Source: Sabellastarte sp. h YS-2021 (taxonomy: Eukaryota; Annelida; Polychaeta; Sabellida; Sabellidae). From it: DNA of 64,000 nt. Numbering within the stretch: the stretch's first letter is position 1; each line of letters starts with the position of its first letter. The position numbers and the translations under genes were made by a program. Shown here piece by piece: positions 1-11,854 of the stretch. Location: NCBI GenBank assembly GCA_964017235.1, contig OZ024938.1, positions 8,237,454 through 8,301,453 of the forward strand. Direction: 5' to 3'. The notes under the pieces are model-generated. The model made no database searches. It was not told where the DNA came from and was given only the letters and a program-made list of their open reading frames with translations.

Positions 1-778
1 CAATCTGTTATTACTCAGAATATAAACAAACTCTCTCCTGGCACACTGGACACTTACAGCTTCAGAGTTGTTTACTTGTAATTAATAGTCAGATCTATAA
101 CTATAATACAATTAATATTCTTTAACCGTAGCATGAATGTCTGGGGTCACAATAAGGAAATCTCACCTTTGCATTTTAATGGTCTACTGCTACTACAATA
201 AGTGAATTTCCTTTCTTTTGGATTCAAAACTCACAAAGTATCAACTAATTCCATAATTTCCATAATTTTGACAATTTGAGATTGTTAGATGGAGTGCTGG
301 TTTGGACTTTTAACTGTTCTATAAGTACCAGAATAGTTAATATTCATAACTGGGTATTGATAGTCTGAGGTAAGGCAGAATAGAAGAACACTTTCTCTTA
401 GGGCTCTTAGAAGGTCATATTTGGTCTCATTTTGTCCTCTAACAGCCCCAGTATGTAATTTCATCATGAAAAACCAATGACAGGTTTTGTTTATTTATGA
501 CCATCAAATATGTTAACTTGCTCGCCTAAGGGCTTACGTGGGTATTTTATGTTGCTCCATAATTATTATTAATCAATAGCCCTAGATGGATTGTGGCTAA
601 ATAGCATACCTGCACAATATACCTGCACTTAGGAGGTCCTTTTTATGCACTTATAACATCTAACAGTCCCATCATAACACTTGGTCATAAAACCCCACAA
701 CTTCTAAGTAGCTTTAGCCTACTTGTGACAGCTTGAGTTTTCTAGCTGGGGAGATTTAATATTCACCATGGGCATTGC
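1..778 (+). repeat. Subunit 1 of the trimeric unit (full-length ancestral monomer)
   Basis: Shown for unit 1; the same layout holds in every unit. This is the only full-length monomer. It begins CAATCTGTTATTACTCAG and ends CACCATGGGCATTG, after which subunit 2 restarts with CAGTCTGATATTACTC. The end aligns with the end of subunit 3 (CACCATGGGCAGTG), so the monomer end is the same in both. It carries the 9-bp micro-duplication near 251-266 that is collapsed in ten later units, a single HpaI-type GTTAAC near 512, and the paired 10-mer at 606-628. Confidence 0.93.
606..628 (+). repeat. Paired 10-mer ATACCTGCAC separated by AAT
   Basis: Two copies of ATACCTGCAC lie 3 bp apart in subunit 1. The same arrangement recurs in subunit 3. 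In units 1, 2, 5 and 13 the first subunit 3 copy reads ATATCTGCAC. The pair therefore existed in the ancestral monomer. No protein-binding role can be assigned from sequence. Confidence 0.8.
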
Positions 779-1303
779 CAGTCTGATATTACTCAAAATA
801 CCAGCAAACTCTGTCCTGGGGCACTGAACACTTACAGCTTCTGAGTTGTTTACTTGTAATTAATAGTCAGATCTATAACTATGACACAAGTAATAGTCTG
901 TAACTGTAGCATGAATGTTTGGGTTCAAAATAAGGAAATCTGACCTTTGCATTTTAATGGTCTGCTGCTACTACAATAAGTGAATTTCTTTTCTTTTGGA
1001 TTCAAAACTCGCAAAGTATCAACTAATTCCATAATTTCCACAATATTGACAGTTTGAAATTGTTAGTTGGAGTGCTGGTTTGGTCTCTCAGCTGTTCCAT
1101 AAATACCAGAACAGTTAATATTCATCACTGGGTATTGATAGTCTGAGGTTAGGTAGAATACAAGCAAACACTTTCTTGAGGCTATTAGAAGGTCATATTT
1201 GGTCTCAATTTGTCCTCTAACAGCCCCAGTATATAACTTGATTATAAAAATCAATGACAGCTTCTGTTCATTTCTGATCGTCTAATATGATAACTAGGTC
1301 ACC
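779..1303 (+). repeat. Subunit 2 of the trimeric unit (3'-truncated monomer)
   Basis: It aligns with roughly the first 526 bp of subunit 1 at about 85-92% identity by eye. The alignment stops at CTAGGTCACC (position 1303), after which the sequence jumps to CTTACAGGTTCAGAG, homologous to about position 53 of a new monomer. About 252 bp of the monomer 3' end are missing. In most units this subunit holds CCCGGG (2791-2796 in unit 2); unit 1 has CCTGGG instead. Confidence 0.9.
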
Positions 1304-1976
1304 CTTACAGGTTCAGAGTTGTTTACTTGTGATTAATAGTCAGATCTATAACTATAATACAAGTAATATTCTTTAACCGTAGCATGAATGTCTGGGGTCA
1401 CAATAAGGAAATCTCACCTTTGCATTTTAATGGTCTACAGCTACTACAATAAGTTAATTTCCTTTCTTTTGGATTCAAAACTCACAAAGTATCAACTAAT
1501 TCCATAATTTCCATAAATACCAGAATAGTTAATATTCATGACTGGGTATTGATAGTCTGAGGTTAGGTAGAATACAAGCAATCACTCCCTTCTTGGGGCT
1601 CTTAGAAGGTCATATTTGGTCTCAATTTGTCCTCTAACAGCCCCAGTATATGACTTGATTATAAAAAATCAATGACAGCTTCTGTTTATTTCTGATCATC
1701 TAATATGTTAGCTAGGTCACCTAAAGGATTATTTGGGTATTTTCTGTTTCTCCATAATTGTTTTTATAAATTAATCGACTTTGATGGTTTCTGGGTAAAT
1801 AGCATATCTGCACAATATACCTGCACTTGAAGGTTTTTTTTAAGCACTTATAGCATTTAACAGTCCTATTATAACACTAGATCATTAAAGACCACAACTT
1901 CTAAATACCTTTTAGCATACTTGTGACTGCTTGGGTTTTCTACCTGGGGAGATTTAATATTCACCATGGGCAGTGA
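1304..1976 (+). repeat. Subunit 3 of the trimeric unit (5'-truncated mosaic monomer)
   Basis: It aligns with subunit 1 from about position 53 to 778, with a 59-bp gap after CCATAATTTCCATA (around 1511). The first ~210 bp differ from subunit 1 at only about 5 positions and from subunit 2 at about 16. After the gap the pattern reverses: GAGGTTAGGTAGAATACAAG and following sequence match subunit 2 much better. A T7/T8 tract (1834-1841 here) is the main length-variable site. The last ~250 bp have no subunit 2 counterpart and are clearly diverged from subunit 1. Confidence 0.9.
1834..1841 (+). repeat. Length-variable T tract (T8; T7 in six units)
   Basis: The run of T after CTTGAAGG in subunit 3 is T8 in most units and T7 in units 4, 12, 16, 17, 22 and 31. 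It accounts for most 1-bp unit-length differences. Slippage is the likely mechanism. It resembles a Pol III terminator, but I found no convincing upstream A/B box pair. Confidence 0.9.
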
Positions 1977-3952
1977 CAATCTGTTATTACTCAGAATATA
2001 AACAAACTCTCTCCTGGCACACTGGACCCTTACAGCTTCAGAGTTGTTTACTTGTAATTAATAGTCAGATCTATAACTATAATACAATTAATATTCTTTA
2101 ACCGTAGCATGAATGTCTGGGGTCACAATAAGGAAATCTCACCTTTGCATTTTAATGGTCTACTGCTACTACAATAAGTGAATTTCCTTTCTTTTGGATT
2201 CAAAACTCACAAAGTATCAACTAATTCCATAATTTCCATAATTTTGACAATTTGAGATTGTTAGATGGAGTGCTGGTTTGGACTTTTAACTGTTCCATAA
2301 GTACCAGAATAGTTAATATTCATAACTGGGTATTGATAGTTTGAGGTAAGGCAGAATAGAAGAACACTTTCTCTTAGGGCTCTTAGAAGGTCATATTTGG
2401 TCTCATTTTGTCCTCTAACAGCCCCAGTATATAATTTCATCATGAAAAACCAATGACAGGTTTTGTTTATTTATGACCATCAAATATGTTAACTTGCTCG
2501 CCTAAGGGCTTATGTGGGTATTTTATGTTGCTCCATAATTATTATTAATCAATAGCCCTAGATGGATTGTGGCTAAATAGCATACCTGCACAATATACCT
2601 GCACTTAGGAGGTCCTTTTTATGCACTTATAACATCTAACAGTCCCATCATAACACTTGGTCATAAAACCCCACAACTTCTAAGTAGCTTTAGCCTACTT
2701 GTGACAGCTTGAGTTTTCTAGCTGGGGAGATTTAATATTCACCATGGGCATTGCCAGTCTGATATTACTCAAAATACCAGCAAACTCTGTCCCGGGGCAC
2801 TGAACACTTACAGCTTCTGAGTTGTTTACTTGTAATTAATAGTCAGATCTACAACTATGACACAAGTAATAGTCTGTAACTGTAGCATGAATGTTTGGGT
2901 TCAAAATAAGGAAATCTGACCTTTGCATTTTAATGGTCTGCTGCTACTACAATAAGTGAATTTCTTTTCTTTTGGATTCAAAACTCGCAAAGTATCAACT
3001 AATTCCATAATTTCCACAATATTGACAGTTTGAAATTGTTAGTTGGAGTGCTGGTTTGGTCTCTCAGCTGTTCCATAAATACCAGAACAGTTAATATTCA
3101 TCACTGGGTATTGATAGTCTGAGGTTAGGTAGAATACAAGCAAACACTTTCTTGGGGCTATTAGAAGGTCATATTTGGTCTCAATTTGTCCTCTAACAGC
3201 CCCAGTATTTGACTTGATTATAAAAATCAATGACAGCTTCTGTTCATTTCTGATCATCTAATATGATAACTAGGTCACCCTTACAGGTTCAGAGTTGTTT
3301 ACTTGTGATTAATAGTCAGATCTATAACTATAATACAAGTAATATTCTTTAACCGTAGCATGAATGTCTGGGGTCACAATAAGGAAATCTCACCTTTGCA
3401 TTTTAATGGTCTACAGCTACTACAATAAGTTAATTTCCTTTCTTTTGGATTCAAAACTCACAAAGTATCAACTAATTCCATAATTTCCATAAATACCAGA
3501 ATAGTTAATATTCATGACTGGGTATTGATAGTCTGAGGTTAGGTAGAATACAAGCAATCACTCCCTTCTTGGGGCTCTTAGAAGGTCATATTTGGTCTCA
3601 ATTTGTCCTCTAACAGCCCCAGTATATGACTTGATTATAAAAAATCAATGACAGCTTCTGTTTATTTCTGATCATCTAATATGTTAGCTAGGTCACCTAA
3701 AGGATTATTTGGGTATTTTATGTTTCTCCATAATTGTTTTTATAAATTAATCGACTTTGATCGGTTCTGGGTAAATAGCATATCTGCACAATATACCTGC
3801 ACTTGAAGGTTTTTTTTAAGCACTTATAGCATTTAACAGTCCTATTATAACACTAGATCATTAAAGACCACAACTTCTAAATACCTTTTAGCATACTTGT
3901 GACTGCTTGGGTTTTCTACCTGGGGAGATTTAATATTCACCATGGGCAGTGA
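1977..3952 (+). repeat. Unit 2, 1976 bp
   Basis: Carries GACCCTT near the start, AGTTTGAGG, TTATGTGG (TpG at 2513), CCCGGGG and GTATTTGAC. It retains CATATCTGC in subunit 3, a state shared only with units 1, 5 and 13. Confidence 0.95.
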
Positions 3953-5928
3953 CAATCTGTTATTACTCAGAATATAAACAAACTCTCTCCTGGCACACTG
4001 GACCCTTACAGCTTCAGAGTTGTTTACTTGTAATTAATAGTCAGATCTATAACTATAATACAATTAATATTCTTTAACCGTAGCATGAATGTCTGGGGTC
4101 ACAATAAGGAAATCTCACCTTTGCATTTTAATGGTCTACTGCTACTACAATAAGTGAATTTCCTTTCTTTTGGATTCAAAACTCACAAAGTATCAACTAA
4201 TTCCATAATTTCCATAATTTTGACAATTTGAGATTGTTAGATGGAGTGCTGGTTTGGACTTTTAACTGTTCCATAAGTACCAGAATAGTTAATATTCATA
4301 ACTGGGTATTGATAGTTTGAGGTAAGGCAGAATAGAAGAACACTTTCTCTTAGGGCTCTTAGAAGGTCATATTTGGTCTCATTTTGTCCTCTAACAGCCC
4401 CAGTATATAATTTCATCATGAAAAACCAATGACAGGTTTTGTTTATTTATGACCATCAAATATGTTAACTTGCTCGCCTAAGGGCTTATGTGGGTATTTT
4501 ATGTTGCTCCATAATTATTATTAATCAATAGCCCTAGATGGATTGTGGCTAAATAGCATACCTGCACAATATACCTGCACTTAGGAGGTCCTTTTTATGC
4601 ACTTATAACATCTAACAGTCCCATCATAACACTTGGTCATAAAACCCCACAACTTCTAAGTAGCTTTAGCCTACTTGTGACAGCTTGAGTTTTCTAGCTG
4701 GGGAGATTTAATATTCACCATGGGCATTGCCAGTCTGATATTACTCAAAATACCAGCAAACTCTGTCCCGGGGCACTGAACACTTACAGCTTCTGAGTTG
4801 TTTACTTGTAATTAATAGTCAGATCTACAACTATGACACAAGTAATAGTCTGTAACTGTAGCATGAATGTTTGGGTTCAAAATAAGGAAATCTGACCTTT
4901 GCATTTTAATGGTCTGCTGCTACTACAATAAGTGAATTTCTTTTCTTTTGGATTCAAAACTCGCAAAGTATCAACTAATTCCATAATTTCCACAATATTG
5001 ACAGTTTGAAATTGTTAGTTGGAGTGCTGGTTTGGTCTCTCAGCTGTTCCATAAATACCAGAACAGTTAATATTCATCACTGGGTATTGATAGTCTGAGG
5101 TTAGGTAGAATACAAGCAAACACTTTCTTGGGGCTATTAGAAGGTCATATTTGGTCTCAATTTGTCCTCTAACAGCCCCAGTATTTGACTTGATTATAAA
5201 AATCAATGACAGCTTCTGTTCATTTCTGATCATCTAATATGATAACTAGGTCACCCTTACAGGTTCAGAGTTGTTTACTTGTGATTAATAGTCAGATCTA
5301 TAACTATAATACAAGTAATATTCTTTAACCGTAGCATGAATGTCTGGGGTCACAATAAGGAAATCTCACCTTTGCATTTTAATGGTCTACAGCTACTACA
5401 ATAAGTTAATTTCCTTTCTTTTGGATTCAAAACTCACAAAGTATCAACTAATTCCATAATTTCCATAAATACCAGAATAGTTAATATTCATGACTGGGTA
5501 TTGATAGTCTGAGGTTAGGTAGAATACAAGCAATCACTCCCTTCTTGGGGCTCTTAGAAGGTCATATTTGGTCTCAATTTGTCCTCTAACAGCCCCAGTA
5601 TATGACTTGATTATAAAAAATCAATGACAGCTTCTGTTTATTTCTGATCATCTAATATGTTAGCTAGGTCACCTAAAGGATTATTTGGGTATTTTATGTT
5701 TCTCCATAATTGTTTTTATAAATTAATCGACTTTGATCGGTTCTGGGTAAATAGCATACCTGCACAATATACCTGCACTTGAAGGTTTTTTTTAAGCACT
5801 TATAGCATTTAACAGTCCTATTATAACACTAGATCATTAAAGACCACAACTTCTAAATACCTTTTAGCATACTTGTGACTGCTTGGGTTTTCTACCTGGG
5901 GAGATTTAATATTCACCATGGGCAGTGA
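3953..5928 (+). repeat. Unit 3, 1976 bp
   Basis: Same GACCCTT / TTATGTGG type as unit 2 but with CATACCTGC in subunit 3. Very close to units 26-28. Confidence 0.95.
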
Positions 5929-7902
5929 CAATCTGTTATTACTCAGAATATAAACAAACTCTCTCCTGGCACACTGGACACTTACAGCTTCAGAGTTGTT
6001 TACTTGTAATTAATAGTCAGATCTATAACTATAATACAATTAATATTCTTTAACCGTAGCATGAATGTCTGGGGTCACAATAAGGAAATCTCACCTTTGC
6101 ATTTTAATGGTCTACTGCTACTACAATAAGTGAATTTCCTTTCTTTTGGATTCAAAACTCACAAAGTATCAACTAATTCCATAATTTCCATAATTTTGAC
6201 AATTTGAGATTTTGGATGGAGTGCTGGTTTGGACTTTTAACTGTTCCATAAGTACCAGAATAGTTAATATTCATAACTGGGTATTGATAGTCTGAGGTAA
6301 GGCAGAATAGAAGAACACTTTCTCTTAGGGCTCTTAGAAGGTCATATTTGGTCTCATTTTGTCCTCTAACAGCCCCAGTATATAATTTCATCATGAAAAA
6401 CCAATGACAGGTTTTGTTTATTTATGACCATCAAATATGTTAACTTGCTCGCCTAAGGGCTTACGTGGGTATTTTATGTTGCTCCATAATTATTATTAAT
6501 CAATAGCCCTAGATGGGTTGTGGCTAAAAAGCATACCTGCACAATATACCTGCACTTAGGAGGTCCTTTTTATGCACTTATAACATCTAACAGTCCCATC
6601 ATAACACTTGGTCATAAAACCCCACAACTTCTAAGTAGCTTTAGCCTACTTGTGACAGCTTGAGTTTTCTAGCTGGGGAGATTTAATATTCACCATGGGC
6701 ATTGCCAGTCTGATATTACTCAAAATACCAGCAAACTCTGTCCCGGGGCACTGAACACTTACAGCTTCTGAGTTGTTTACTTGTAATTAATAGTCAGATC
6801 TACAACTATGACACAAGTAATAGTCTGTAACTGTAGCATGAATGTTTGGGTTCAAAATAAGGAAATCTGACCTTTACATTTTAATGGTCTGCTGCTACTA
6901 CAATAAGTGAATTTCTTTTCTTTTGGATTCAAAACTCGCAAAGTATCAACTAATTCCATAATTTCCACAATATTGACAGTTTGAAATTGTTAGTTGGAGT
7001 GCTGGTTTGGTCTCTCAGCTGTTCCATAAATACCAGAACAGTTAATATTCATCACTGGGTATTGATAGTCTGAGGTTAGGTAGAATACAAGCAAACACTC
7101 TCTTGGGGCTATTAGAAGGTCATATTTGGTCTCAATTTGTCCTCTAACAGCCCCAGTATATGACTTGATTATAAAAATCAATGACAGCTTCTGTTCATTT
7201 CTGATCATCTAATATGATAACTAGGTCACCCTTACAGGTTCAAAGTTGTTTACTTGTGATTAATAGTCAGATCTATAACTATAATACAAGTAATATTCTT
7301 TAACCGTAGCATGAATGTCTGGGGTCACAATAAGGAAATCTCACCTTTGCATTTTAATGGTCTACAGCTACTACAATAAGTTAATTTCCTTTCTTTTGGA
7401 TTCAAAACTCACAAAGTATCAACTAATTCCATAATTTCCATAAATACCAGAATAGTTAATATTCATGACTGGGTATTGATAGTCTGAGGTTAGGTAGAAT
7501 ACAAGCAATCACTCCCTTCTTGGGGCTCTTAGAAGGTCATATTTGGTCTCAATTTGTCCTCTAACAGCCCCAGTATATGACTTGATTATAAAAAATCAAT
7601 GACAGCTTCTGTTTATTTCTGATCATCTAATATGTTAGCTAGGTCACCTAAAGGATTATTTGGGTATTTTATGTTTCTCCATAATTGTTTTTATGAATTA
7701 ATCGACTTTGATGGGTTCTGGGTAAATAGCATACCTGCACAATATACCTGCACTTGAAGGTTTTTTTAAGCACTTATAGCATTTAACAGTCCTATTATAA
7801 CACTAGATCATTAAAGACCACAACTTCTAAATACCTTTTAGCATACTTGTGACTGCTTGGGTTTTCTACCTGGGGAGATTTAATATTCACCATGGGCAGT
7901 GA
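5929..7902 (+). repeat. Unit 4, 1974 bp (most divergent unit)
   Basis: It has several private changes: GAGATTTTGGATGG (1-bp loss, near 6206-6219), GATGGGTTGTGGCTAAAAAG, CCTTTACATTTT, CACTCTCTTGG, GGTTCAAAGTTG and TTTATGAATTAATC. It also has T7 and GATGGGTTCTGG, the latter shared with units 12 and 13. The 1-bp loss removes a minus-strand stop and lengthens that open frame to 73 codons. Confidence 0.95.
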
Positions 7903-9878
7903 CAATCTGTTATTACTCAGAATATAAACAAACTCTCTCCTGGCACACTGGACACTTACAGCTTCAGAGTTGTTTACTTGTAATTAATAGTCAGATCTAT
8001 AACTATAATACAATTAATATTCTTTAACCGTAGCATGAATGTCTGGGGTCACAATAAGGAAATCTCACCTTTGCATTTTAATGGTCTACTGCTACTACAA
8101 TAAGTGAATTTCCTTTCTTTTGGATTCAAAACTCACAAAGTATCAACTAATTCCATAATTTCCATAATTTTGACAATTTGAGATTGTTAGATGGAGTGCT
8201 GGTTTGGACTTTTAACTGTTCTATAAGTACCAGAATAGTTAATATTCATAACTGGGTATTGATAGTCTGAGGTAAGGCAGAATAGAAGAACACTTTCTCT
8301 TAGGGCTCTTAGAAGGTCATATTTGGTCTCATTTTGTCCTCTAACAGCCCCAGTATGTAATTTCATCATGAAAAACCAATGACAGGTTTTGTTTATTTAT
8401 GACCATCAAATATGTTAACTTGCTCGCCTAAGGGCTTACGTGGGTATTTTATGTTGCTCCATAATTATTATTAATCAATAGCCCTAGATGGATTGTGGCT
8501 AAATAGCATACCTGCACAATATACCTGCACTTAGGAGGTCCTTTTTATGCACTTATAACATCTAACAGTCCCATCATAACACTTGGTCATAAAACCCCAC
8601 AACTTCTAAGTAGCTTTAGCCTACTTGTGACAGCTTGAGTTTTCTAGCTGGGGAGATTTAATATTCACCATGGGCATTGCCAGTCTGATATTACTCAAAA
8701 TACCAGCAAACTCTGTCCTGGGGCACTGAACACTTACAGCTTCTGAGTTGTTTACTTGTAATTAATAGTCAGATCTATAACTATGACACAAGTAATAGTC
8801 TGTAACTGTAGCATGAATGTTTGGGTTCAAAATAAGGAAATCTGACCTTTGCATTTTAATGGTCTGCTGCTACTACAATAAGTGAATTTCTTTTCTTTTG
8901 GATTCAAAACTCGCAAAGTATCAACTAATTCCATAATTTCCACAATATTGACAGTTTGAAATTGTTAGTTGGAGTGCTGGTTTGGTCTCTCAGCTGTTCC
9001 ATAAATACCAGAACAGTTAATATTCATCACTGGGTATTGATAGTCTGAGGTTAGGTAGAATACAAGCAAACACTTTCTTGAGGCTATTAGAAGGTCATAT
9101 TTGGTCTCAATTTGTCCTCTAACAGCCCCAGTATATAACTTGATTATAAAAATCAATGACAGCTTCTGTTCATTTCTGATCGTCTAATATGATAACTAGG
9201 TCACCCTTACAGGTTCAGAGTTGTTTACTTGTGATTAATAGTCAGATCTATAACTATAATACAAGTAATATTCTTTAACCGTAGCATGAATGTCTGGGGT
9301 CACAATAAGGAAATCTCACCTTTGCATTTTAATGGTCTACAGCTACTACAATAAGTTAATTTCCTTTCTTTTGGATTCAAAACTCACAAAGTATCAACTA
9401 ATTCCATAATTTCCATAAATACCAGAATAGTTAATATTCATGACTGGGTATTGATAGTCTGAGGTTAGGTAGAATACAAGCAATCACTCCCTTCTTGGGG
9501 CTCTTAGAAGGTCATATTTGGTCTCAATTTGTCCTCTAACAGCCCCAGTATATGACTTGATTATAAAAAATCAATGACAGCTTCTGTTTATTTCTGATCA
9601 TCTAATATGTTAGCTAGGTCACCTAAAGGATTATTTGGGTATTTTCTGTTTCTCCATAATTGTTTTTATAAATTAATCGACTTTGATGGTTTCTGGGTAA
9701 ATAGCATATCTGCACAATATACCTGCACTTGAAGGTTTTTTTTAAGCACTTATAGCATTTAACAGTCCTATTATAACACTAGATCATTAAAGACCACAAC
9801 TTCTAAATACCTTTTAGCATACTTGTGACTGCTTGGGTTTTCTACCTGGGGAGATTTAATATTCACCATGGGCAGTGA
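7903..9878 (+). repeat. Unit 5, 1976 bp (near-copy of unit 1)
   Basis: Shares the whole unit 1 variant set (GTATGTAA, CCTGGGG, GATCGTC, TTCTGTTTC, GATGGTTTC, CATATCTGC). I found no difference from unit 1 by eye. Confidence 0.95.
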
Positions 9879-11854
9879 CAATCTGTTATTACTCAGAATA
9901 TAAACAAACTCTCTCCTGGCACACTGGACCCTTACAGTTTCAGAGTTGTTTACTTGTAATTAATAGTCAGATCTATAACTATAATACAATTAATATTCTT
10001 TAACCGTAGCATGAATGTCTGGGGTCACAATAAGGAAATCTCACCTTTGCATTTTAATGGTCTACTGCTACTACAATAAGTGAATTTCCTTTCTTTTGGA
10101 TTCAAAACTCACAAAGTATCAACTAATTCCATAATTTCCATAATTTTGACAATTTGAGATTGTTAGATGGAGTGCTGGTTTGGACTTTTAACTGTTCCAT
10201 AAGTACCAGAATAGTTAATATTCATAACTGGGTATTGATAGTTTGAGGTAAGGCAGAATAGAAGAACACTTTCTCTTAGGGCTCTTAGAAGGTCATATTT
10301 GGTCTCATTTTGTCCTCTAACAGCCCCAGTATATAATTTCATCATGAAAAACCAATGACAGGTTTTGTTTATTTATGACCATCAAATATGTTAACTTGCT
10401 CGCCTAAGGGCTTATGTGGGTATTTTATGTTGCTCCATAATTATTATTAATCAATAGCCCTAGATGGATTGTGGCTAAATAGCATACCTGCACAATATAC
10501 CTGCACTTAGGAGGTCCTTTTTATGCACTTATAACATCTAACAGTCCCATCATAACACTTGGTCATAAAACCCCACAACTTCTAAGTAGCTTTAGCCTAC
10601 TTGTGACAGCTTGAGTTTTCTAGCTGGGGAGATTTAATATTCACCATGGGCATTGCCAGTCTGATATTACTCAAAATACCAGCAAACTCTGTCCCGGGGC
10701 ACTGAACACTTACAGCTTCTGAGTTGTTTACTTGTAATTAATAGTCAGATCTACAACTATGACACAAGTAATAGTCTGTAACTGTAGCATGAATGTTTGG
10801 GTTCAAAATAAGGAAATCTGACCTTTGCATTTTAATGGTCTGCTGCTACTACAATAAGTGAATTTCTTTTCTTTTGGATTCAAAACTCGCAAAGTATCAA
10901 CTAATTCCATAATTTCCACAATATTGACAGTTTGAAATTGTTAGTTGGAGTGCTGGTTTGGTCTCTCAGCTGTTCCATAAATACCAGAACAGTTAATATT
11001 CATCACTGGGTATTGATAGTCTGAGGTTAGGTAGAATACAAGCAAACACTTTCTTGGGGCTATTAGAAGGTCATATTTGGTCTCAATTTGTCCTCTAACA
11101 GCCCCAGTATTTGACTTGATTATAAAAATCAATGACAGCTTCTGTTCATTTCTGATCATCTAATATGATAACTAGGTCACCCTTACAGGTTCAGAGTTGT
11201 TTACTTGTGATTAATAGTCAGATCTATAACTATAATACAAGTAATATTCTTTAACCGTAGCATGAATGTCTGGGGTCACAATAAGGAAATCTCACCTTTG
11301 CATTTTAATGGTCTACAGCTACTACAATAAGTTAATTTCCTTTCTTTTGGATTCAAAACTCACAAAGTATCAACTAATTCCATAATTTCCATAAATACCA
11401 GAATAGTTAATATTCATGACTGGGTATTGATAGTCTGAGGTTAGGTAGAATACAAGCAATCACTCCCTTCTTGGGGCTCTTAGAAGGTCATATTTGGTCT
11501 CAATTTGTCCTCTAACAGCCCCAGTATATGACTTGATTATAAAAAATCAATGACAGCTTCTGTTTATTTCTGATCATCTAATATGTTAGCTAGGTCACCT
11601 AAAGGATTATTTGGGTATTTTATGTTTCTCCATAATTGTTTTTATAAATTAATCGACTTTGATCGGTTCTGGGTAAATAGCATACCTGCACAATATACCT
11701 GCACTTGAAGGTTTTTTTTAAGCACTTATAGCATTTAACAGTCCTATTATAACACTAGATCATTAAAGACCACAACTTCTAAATACCTTTTAGCATACTT
11801 GTGACTGCTTGGGTTTTCTACCTGGGGAGATTTAATATTCACCATGGGCAGTGA
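9879..11854 (+). repeat. Unit 6, 1976 bp
   Basis: GACCCTT / TTATGTGG type like unit 2, with a private CTTACAGTTTCAG in subunit 1. Confidence 0.95.

Larger units (their letters stand above)
1..1976 (+). repeat. Unit 1, 1976 bp (rare CpG-variant type)
   Basis: Distinguished by GTATGTAA and CTATAAGT in subunit 1, CCTGGGG (not CCCGGGG) at 817, GATCGTC near 1279, TTCTGTTTCTCC, and GATGGTTTCTGG in subunit 3. It is almost indistinguishable from unit 5 and close to unit 13. Confidence 0.95.

Noticed and set aside
385-405. TTAGGG in CTCTTAGGGCTCTTAG as telomeric repeat
   Set aside because: A single hexamer per unit, not tandem; chance occurrence.
285-467. Minus-strand open frames of 60-73 codons repeated about twice per unit as small protein genes
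   Set aside because: Only replacement changes were seen between units, the subunit 3 counterpart is frameshifted, unit 16 has a stop, and there is no recognised domain. They follow the repeat period, as any open stretch in a satellite must.
900-945. GGGTTCAAAATAAGG in subunit 2 as a Pol III B box, with the T8 tract as terminator
   Set aside because: It matches only the GGTTCAA core and lacks the trailing CC. No A box was seen at suitable spacing, and subunits 1 and 3 have GGGGTCACAATAAGG instead.
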